From Piscicola geometra (lineage: Eukaryota; Annelida; Clitellata; Hirudinida; Piscicolidae), in NCBI GenBank assembly GCA_943735955.1, contig OX030964.1, positions 6,861,997 to 6,925,996 of the forward strand: a DNA stretch of 64,000 bases, in the 5' to 3' direction. Below, piece after piece: positions 23,943 to 64,000 of this stretch (position 1 is its first letter; each line of letters starts with the position of its first letter). The position numbers were made by a program, and so were the translations under genes. A model generated the notes under the pieces. The model ran no database searches. It was not told the origin of the DNA and saw only the letters and a list, made by a program, of their open reading frames with translations.

Positions 23943-24549
23943 TTCGTGAATCTAAAAGTTAATTTATTTATTTTAGAATTTATTTTGATGTTAGAGATGT
24001 GCGTTAAAAATAATTGAATTGTAATTTTTTCAAAAGTTTCACATGAAACATAATTATAAAAAAATATTTATTTAATTACTGTATATAATAATTTCATATA
24101 TGACTTCAAGACTTCATTCCCAATAGCAATTCCACAGGCAACTGAAAGTTGACGGATGTTAGAAACACTTCTTTCTGCTGGCATACTTGTGCAAACAAGG
24201 TTTCTAAAGGTTCACATCTGTCTTCAGCCTCTCTCTTATTATGAGCTTCCCCAAATCAAACGATATATCTCTCTCCAAATATATATACTCCATCCTCTGA
24301 GACAACATTCTCGTGAGAACCCCTCCAAAAAATGAATTGAAAAATATGTTTCAAAATTATTTAAGAATGTCTAAATGAATCTAATAGAGATTCTTTTGTG
24401 ATATTTAACTTTTAATTCAAACTTCTGAAGCAGTGCATTGAACGAGTTGTTTAAGAAAACTGATGGATAACGGGTTGATAAATAAAAAAATTATATAATG
24501 GAAGTGTTTTTTTTCAAAGTAATGGATTAATTTTTGAGAGCCAAACTCA
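23943..24549. promoter_or_regulatory. Divergent 5' region between DNAJC16 and the Ig/FN3 gene
   Basis: 607 bases separate the DNAJC16 start codon (minus) from the signal-peptide exon of the Ig/FN3 gene (plus). It is AT-rich without repeats or ORFs, so a bidirectional promoter is likely; this is inference from layout only. Confidence 0.4.
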
Positions 24550-35580
<11,031 letters not shown>

Positions 35581-35585
35581 TAAAA

Positions 35586-35591
35586 AATAAA
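35586..35591 (+). terminator. Poly(A) signal AATAAA, Ig/FN3 gene
   Basis: AATAAA within six bases of the stop codon; another follows within the AT-rich 3' flank. Confidence 0.45.
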
Positions 35592-36126
35592 ATTTAAATA
35601 ACAATAATTATTATTTCAATTTTTAATATTATTTTCTATAAAAAGTTTTTTAACAAAACAAACAATATATTTATTCATCAATTTTTAAAAAATAAAACAA
35701 ACACTATTTTGTTATTCCATTTTGATCTTTGGTTAGCAGCTGCCATCTTGGCAGCCGCTTTAACCGTAATGATTTTGTTAAATAGTTTGTCTTCTTATCT
35801 AATAATTTAGTTTTTTTTTATTTCAAATAATTATAGAAATCATAATTTATATCTTTTCTTGTTTTCTGGTTTTAAATTTATCTTGCTCTCGGAATTAAAA
35901 TCTTCAACCAAGAACTGTCTAACTCTAACGGACTACAATAAAAACTTATTTTAAAAGGAAGAAGTGCCAAGGCCTCAAATTGAGCACTAATGCATAGTTT
36001 GCAAGAACCCACTGGCTACCTACTTCACAAGGCAAATGAGCTCTGTAGATGCAGGACAGACTGTCAGAACGAATATTCTACACATGACTGTTTATGTCTA
36101 TTATCTATTGAAAACTGACGTATTAG

Positions 36127-38014
36127 TAGCAACCGCCACGAAATTTTCAAAATTTATTAATTTAAAAAATAAAATATTCCTATGATAGATTTTGAAGTGC
36201 AGATTTCAAATCAGTTTTCATTTTCCAAATATCTCAAATGGTTCAAAAGTTATTCAATTTTTTAACTCCCGAAAAGTGAGCGTTTTGGCGAATTATTTTC
36301 AACGCTTAAGCCAAAAAAATCCATAAGAGTTTGACGGGACGACGTCGGGACGTTATTTCATTATAACTTTTTTGATGAGTGTCATTTAATGTTGAAACTT
36401 GACAAGATCATGTATTTAAAAAAAAGGAAGTAGTATTTTAACAAAATTAATTCATAATAAAATAAAAGATTTTAAACCGTTTATTTTCCACCAAAATAAA
36501 TAAATCTTTAAAAGCACATAAACTTTATGTTGGAATAGAAAACGAAATTCTACTTTTTTTAATATATAAAAAAAATTGTATTAACAATAAAAAGCGAAAA
36601 TGAATAATGTTAAAAGAATGATAATTATTTCAATAAAACAACGAAATTTGTGTAAACAATAAAAAGTGAGAATGAACAATATTTAATGAATGATAAATAT
36701 TTAAATAAAACTAAATTGTATTAACACTAAAAAGCGAGAGTGAATAATTCTTCCTTTTTGGATTGAACAGTTAATGGTATTGTTTTTGAACAATTTCCAA
36801 ATAAAAATGTGTTCAAAGACACTTTTGGCACATTTATTTTTGAAGATGGAGGAAGAAATTCTAAATTCATGAATGATCCTAGTTTTCTCTTTTTTTAAAG
36901 ATTTATTCTCTTTTTAGCAACAATACACACCTTTGAGTATAAAACCAGTGGGTTTGTATAAATGAAGTTGTCATTAAGGCATCCCAAAACTTCAGCTAAA
37001 GTTTAGGTGCTAAACTAAGACAATATATATGTTCCTTTTTAAAAAAGTTTTTTAACTCTAGAACTAGGCCATTGCTTATACAAACAACTTTTTTTCAAAC
37101 TTTTATTTTTTATATCAATACATGTGAGACCAAGCTTCTGACAGATTGGGCCAGGAAATTCCATTTGAATACAACTGTATTTTAAAGTTTAAAAAATTAT
37201 CATTTGTAAAGTTGTTACGCTCAAGTGGCTTAATTTATTATTATGGACTCTAAGCTATGAATATCATAAGAACCAATAAAATGAATGTAAATAAATCAAA
37301 CTTAAAAAAATAAACCAACCAAGAATAACTATGAATTTTTAAATAATATAGAAATTTAGCATTTAAACGGCGATAACTACTCAACAGATGATATAAAAGC
37401 AAAAACTTAATTGTGATGCGCTTTACATTTAATAAAATGCTATACGTATGATTTGTATTTTAAAAATCAGAAACGGAGGAGCACTTTTTTTCAATGAAGT
37501 TGATATCATTTTAAAGATTAGGAAATGTACTTTCAGAATGTATTTGCTAGAGTTTAATTATATTATTAAAAGTAGTTTAAAATTCAAAGGGAAAAATTTA
37601 AAGTTTATTTTCTCGTTTAATTATTTGAGAAATAATTTTCTAGCATTCGGTTTGAAGTAGGAAATTCAAATACGATTTTAATGATATATAATTCATTTAT
37701 ATACATTATATTTTGGTTTCTGAATTTGAAAAATGAACAAGTAGGTGTCGATTCAAAAAGTCCAGATGCCTCAGCGTAAAGTTGACTTGATATGATATTC
37801 AGTTTTAAATATTGGTTTTTTAAGCTTAGTTAATTAAATTTTACTTTTTATTAAGTTTTTTAAATGAAAAAATGGTTAAACTTTCATTTAATTACAATTT
37901 GAATTTTATTTAAAAGCTAGAACCTTAAATAAAAGCAATTTATTGTGCTGATTTCACGTATTAACGAAATTCGCCACTTTTAGCTCATTTGCATATCGTT
38001 CGTGGCGGTTGCTA
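36127..38014. mobile_element. 1.9-kb TIR element with 8-bp target duplication (hAT-like, non-autonomous)
   Basis: The left end TAGCAACCGCCACGAA is repeated inverted at the right end (37999-38014). Both ends are flanked by the same 8-mer CGTATTAG (36119-36126 and 38015-38022). An 8-bp duplication and TAG termini fit the hAT superfamily; P-type elements also make 8-bp duplications. The interior is very AT-rich with no ORF above 71 codons and no transposase motif, so it is non-autonomous. Confidence 0.85.
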
Positions 38015-38119
38015 CGTATTAGACAATTATTACCTTACTTAGATGACCCTTCTTTAGAGATGTCCATATATTTAAAACTCATCACCTCCTTATTTAACTA
38101 CTTCTATATCATTATTTAC

Positions 38120-38226
38120 TTTTCGTACGGATCTGAAGACATATCTGTTTAACAAATTCATTTACCAGCGCTCTTGAATTTGAGGAAAGAGCGCTATAGA
38201 AATTGATTTGATTGATTGATTGATTG
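38120..38226 (+). mobile_element. 5'-truncated L2/CR1-like LINE 3' end
   Basis: Starts inside the ORF end: the frame at 38121 reads FRTDLKTYLFNK, matching the C-terminus of the complete LINE in this window, and stops at 38175-38177. It continues with a short hairpin (GCGCTCTT/AAGAGCGC at 38168-38202) and ends in a (TTGA)n tail, as in L2/CR1 elements. Confidence 0.8.
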
Positions 38227-38232
38227 TTTATT
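38227..38232 (-). terminator. Poly(A) signal AATAAA, PIGM
   Basis: AATAAA on the minus strand about 55 bases past the PIGM stop, abutting the tandem tail of the LINE relic. Confidence 0.55.
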
Positions 38233-38287
38233 AGGAACAATTTATTTATAATTATTGACAAAAACTAAGAAACCATTTCCAAAAAAA

Positions 38288-40821
38288 TCATTTGATTTTC
38301 TTGATGGAATCTTGTCTATATCGATAACGGGTAAGAATAGCACATAGGATGTAGGTGTTGATGAAGAGAAACACCAAGCCAGACATCCACACATACAGGA
38401 AAATGTTAATGCCCCTCATCTCAAGAAGGTAGGCAAAAAAAAGCCATAAGCCCTGCATGGGTGGGTGGTGGATGAGTGATTGGTGTATGGATTGTAGTAT
38501 TCATGGGTGTGTGAACTGATGTTTGAGTTGATGTGAAAAGCATACACACACAAACTAACTTGTGTCATGAGCCAAAGAACAAAGAGCAGCAAAGACCTTC
38601 TAGCACTCATGTCAATCCTCGTCACCAGGTAAGGTAGGAAAACCAGGAACCACAGAAAGTACTGTGTGTTTGTGGGTGAGTGTGTATGTGTTGGTTTGTG
38701 TGAGTGTGTGGTGGTTTGTGTGAGTGTGTGTGTATTTGTATAGGTGCTAATTAATTATTCTTTTCCCGTGTTTTTATTTTACAAAATAATTTTTTTAATG
38801 AATAAAAATCTAAAATAAAAAGTGCCCAAACCTGTGAAGTGCAAACTTTATTGAACATGACAAAGACAAAGGTTTGAAGAAAACAAGAGAATATGGTGTC
38901 TTTGTAATGCTTCGCAGCTATCACCAATGATAATAGTACCTGTGTGGGTGTGTGTGTGTGTGTTTGCGTGTGCATGTGTCTTCACATTTATATATCAATT
39001 ATATTAATTACTAATCTCCATAAATTAAACCACCTGAGGTAGGAAGGCGATGAGAGAAAGAGAGAGGGAGGGAGAGGGATGGATGGAAGAGAGATAAATG
39101 AGGTAGAAGTAAGGGGAGAAGTTGTGGCGGTGGTCTTTACGGGTTACGTGGTGGAGGTAGCTTTCGTGCAGAAACTCCCAGCCGTACCTTAGCGTGGGTG
39201 ATGATGATGATTTCAAATAATATGAATAATAAAATAATGAAAAATCAGAATAATAATGAATATTATTAATGATAATATTAATAAAAGATCAAAGATTTAA
39301 AAAAGAATTAAAATATTGAGCGAAAAAAATGTTGAAAATATAAATAGATTGAGGATGGGTAAGCTCAAGTCTAAATTTCTATTTATTAAATTAATTATTA
39401 TTAATATTATTATGTTTTATCATCAATATCACTATTGTCATTTAATTAATACTTGTTATAGAAGAAGAGGATGAAGAGGAGGAGACAAGTGATGGAAGAA
39501 ATGCCAAAGACAAAACATTGCTTGCTGGGAAAGAGGAGGTGGAACAGTCTGCTTGTCGCTCTGTTTGCATGTGTCTTTGTATCTGTGGGTGTATGTATCT
39601 GTGTTTGTGGTGAAGACGCTTGTATGTATTTCAAAGAGAATAAACAGAAATATATATGAATCATAAAAAATATATAATTTAAGGCTGAAATATATTAATA
39701 AATAATGAGTAATATATTCTAAAGTTAGAAGTATAACAATATAACCATATAATAAACAAAATACAATCTGAATGAATGTATTTTAAATAGAACCACAGAT
39801 AAACCTATCACCATAATTTTCTGAGTTGATCTTGCCACGTTCCCTCTTGAGCAGCGCCATGGCATTCAGGTTGAGGTAGAAAATGAGGGTGTATGTGATT
39901 GGGTAGATCTTGAGATGAATTGAGGTGCCGAACATCACGCCAGCTAGAATCAAATAAAAATACATTTTACAGCTATTATTATTTTTATTATTTGTAAGAT
40001 TAGTACTAGTAGTTGTAGTAGTATTATTAATATTTTTGGTGGCAGTTTCATCAGCTTTCTTCAGGAAGTAGAAGACGAGGATGACGAAGAGGAGAATGAG
40101 AGACTCAGCACTACCTCTGGATGACACAGTCAAACTCAAGGGGTTCAGCAACCAAGAGGATAAAGCAACTAACAGAGTTGTGTTTTTGTGCCTTGCCTTT
40201 GCATTTATATCATCATTGATGCTTCTGATGCTTTCGTGAGGGATTTTCTCATCAATTTCATCATGATCATAATCCATTTTGAAAAATTCTTCAGTTTTAT
40301 TATTATTATTTGTATTTTTATCAACATTATTATTATCTTTCAAGATACAATACCATAGATAACCGATCAACAAGTCACAGGCAGAAAAGACAAACTTTCC
40401 CACACTGTCGTGAAACACAATGTTGAGCTGGAGTAGAGCGGCTATGAGTGGAGAGTACCTATATGTGGATCTGTTGTAGGGAGAATGCCCCTGTGATGGA
40501 GAGTGGAAAGTAAATGGAAGTTATTAAATAGTTTTATTTATAAAAAAAGTTTTTGACTTGACTATTTATCCAAACAAACAAATTTTAATATTGATTTAGT
40601 TTTATAAAAGATATTTGATCATAGAAATGTTACATTATAAATGTTTAAAGTTTGAAATTACTGACTTCGTACATAAACCTTGCAGCGTCCGTGAAGACAT
40701 GGTAATCAATGTCAGTGTATTTGACCTCCATCATTGCATCTTGGAAATATGCATACGCGACCAGCAGAAGTCGTAAAATGCCGGAAATAAGAAAGAGGCG
40801 AAAGATCGTGAAGTCGATCAT
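38288..40821 (-). CDS. PIGM: PIG-M, GPI mannosyltransferase I catalytic subunit
   Basis: Seven exons: 40666-40821, 39812-40490, 39453-39558, 39034-39187, 38832-38939, 38560-38661, 38288-38453. The enzyme adds the first mannose to the GPI anchor precursor from dolichol-phosphate-mannose on the ER luminal side, as a multi-TM GT-C protein. Seen: YTDIDYHVFTDAARF with the catalytic DxD at residues 37-39, YNRSTYRYSPL, SWLLNPLSLTVSSRG, HLKIYPITY, YGWEFLHESYLHHVTR, HRHNFSPYFYLIYL and FNKVCTSQYFLWFL, in family order. Two Asn/Thr-rich inserts enlarge exon 2. The last exon has one extra A (run 38400-38404), which shifts the frame just before the final TM helix; beyond it the conserved frame continues to the TGA at 38288. 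All else is intact, so I read this as a sequencing error or very recent mutation, about 489 residues if in frame. Confidence 0.94.
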
Positions 40822-42034
40822 TTTCCACCTTTTCAAAACTCGATTAATTTTATATAATGTATTTAAAATTAATTACTAATTTAGATTTAATTATTAAGTT
40901 ATTCGAAAGAAAAAGGTTAAAACTAGGTTGAAATATAATTTTTAAAAAAATAATCTTATTCTTTTATATTTATAGATCATTAAATATGTAAAACAAATAA
41001 TTTCAAATTAAATTGAATGACCCAAGTAACAAGAGTTTATGAATATTCTTTAAAGCATCTTTTTAACTTAAATTTTAAGTTTATTCAAATACTTTTAAAG
41101 TTTACTTTTAAAAGTTGAGTAAGTAACAAATGAATGTAACTTACTTTTAAAAAATATTTCAGTTTTTTTAATTATAGATGTTGCTTAACTATTCAGTTTA
41201 CATTTTAATGCAAAAAATTAATGTGAAAAACAATTCAAGCCACATAAAAATGAAATAATCCACTCTAGATAATAGCGAACATTAAAAAGTTATATATGAA
41301 ATTTTAGAATGATACAATTCTTGGTTATGTAATACAAGGAACACAAAAAAATATACATTTTGAAATAAATGGCCCAAAACTCATTTATAAAATTTAAATC
41401 CAATAAAATAAAATGTAAAAATTTAAAAAACTTGAGTTTTCACTGTCAATAATACTACTACTAGAAGCAATAAGCATTTAATTGACTAATTTAAGCAATA
41501 TCTAAGATTATTCATTTCATCATAAATACTCTCATGATAATACCTTAACTTACATGTTCCTTAGTTTGATAGAGTATACAGTATACACAATGGCTATATA
41601 TTTGCTCAGAGAATGCAACATTGATAAACCTTTGCATCATGGTCAACTTCTTTTACACTGTGTTATAACCACGCAAGGTCTGGAATTTAGACCTTAATAT
41701 TAGCATTTAATAGTAATTGAAATTAATTTAGACCTTAATTATAATACATAATATTCCATGCAATTTCCTCATATGGTCCGCTAGTTTGAGAAAAGAAACC
41801 ATTAGAGTTAGACAGATGGAGGAAAACTTGATTGTGACAGGTAGTTGACGGTATGAATGTGCAATTAATATGCATAAATTGATGTTAAAATAGGTATTTA
41901 ATTGGACAGCAATGACTTTAATGCATTTCTAAATAACAATAAGTATGCTATTATAATTATAATTATTATTATTATAATTATCATGAAAATAGAAAAAAAA
42001 CTCAAATAAGTAGGTAAATCAAAAGTAATGTAAA
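40822..42034. other. Intergenic between PIGM and EPG5
   Basis: AT-rich DNA with the PIGM 5' flank and the EPG5 3' flank. No ORF, repeat or element end was recognised. Confidence 0.45.
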
Positions 42035-63606
<21,572 letters not shown>

Positions 63607-63784
63607 CTGGAAGTGATGATGATGACGATGATGATGGTGGTGATAATGATGACGATGGTGGTGGTGATGATGATGATGGTGGTGGTGATGATGATGGTGA
63701 TGATGATGATGGTGGTGATTATAAGAATACCAAAAGCTTTAACTATTACAACAGAAAAAGATAACAGTCAACAACTAATAAAAC

Positions 63785-64000
63785 CACCACAACAACCACC
63801 GCACCACACCAACCACCATACCACAACAACCACCACACCACAACAACCACCACACCACAACAACCACCACACCACAACAACCACCACACCACAACAACCA
63901 CCACACCACAACAACCACCACAGCACAACAACCACCACACCACAACAACCACCACAGCACAACAACCACCACACCACAACAACCACCACACCACAACAAC
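63785..64000. repeat. 17-bp minisatellite (ACCACAACAACCACCAC) at the window edge
   Basis: About twelve copies running off the end of the window, upstream of the first EPG5 exon found here. It gives long Val/Trp/Cys-type false ORFs on the minus strand. Confidence 0.9.

Noticed and set aside
38288..40821. PIGM as a pseudogene because of the frameshift
   Set aside because: All other exons, catalytic motifs and splice sites are intact; a single homopolymer indel is more simply an error or a recent allele.

Overview
The window is nuclear DNA of an intron-rich, AT-rich animal genome. GT-AG introns, signal-peptide, Ig and claudin-type proteins and orthologues of three conserved metazoan genes show this. 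The mix of short AT-rich introns, dense simple repeats, an L2/CR1-like LINE and hAT-type elements suggests a bilaterian invertebrate, perhaps a spiralian; that placement is inference. All gene models were spliced by hand from the sequence, and reading phase was checked at every junction quoted.

Layout. 1-193: last exon of an unidentified membrane protein (+). 2.7-5.0 kb: a claudin/PMP22-like tetraspan gene (+). 6.0-16.0 kb: four related but unassigned four-TM genes (-, -, +, -), three of which share an exactly 54-nt exon. 18.3-23.9 kb: DNAJC16 orthologue (-, 13 exons). 24.6-35.6 kb: secreted-signal/3 Ig/2 FN3/TM receptor-like protein (+, 11 exons), with a full-length LINE in its third intron. 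36.1-38.0 kb: a 1.9-kb TIR element with 8-bp target duplications, followed by a LINE 3' relic. 38.3-40.8 kb: PIGM orthologue (-), with a one-base frameshift in its last exon. 42.0-63.6 kb and beyond: EPG5 orthologue (-, 48 exons recognised, 5' end outside the window), with a 2.06-kb hAT element in one intron.

Most striking pattern. In many introns the simple repeats are polarised relative to the transcript: G/U-rich tracts such as (GU)n, (GUU)n, (GGAU)n follow the donor, and C/A-rich tracts such as (CA)n, (CAA)n, (AUCC)n precede the acceptor. In several introns the two ends are complementary. The rule holds for plus-strand and minus-strand genes alike, so it follows transcription rather than the DNA strand. 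It recalls the (GU)n/(AC)n intron-end pairing reported in fish, but uses several repeat families. A second theme is simple repeats inside exons, kept in frame: poly-Ser and Gly/Ser in EPG5, and a Met/Ile/Val stretch that seems to build half of a transmembrane helix in one four-TM gene.
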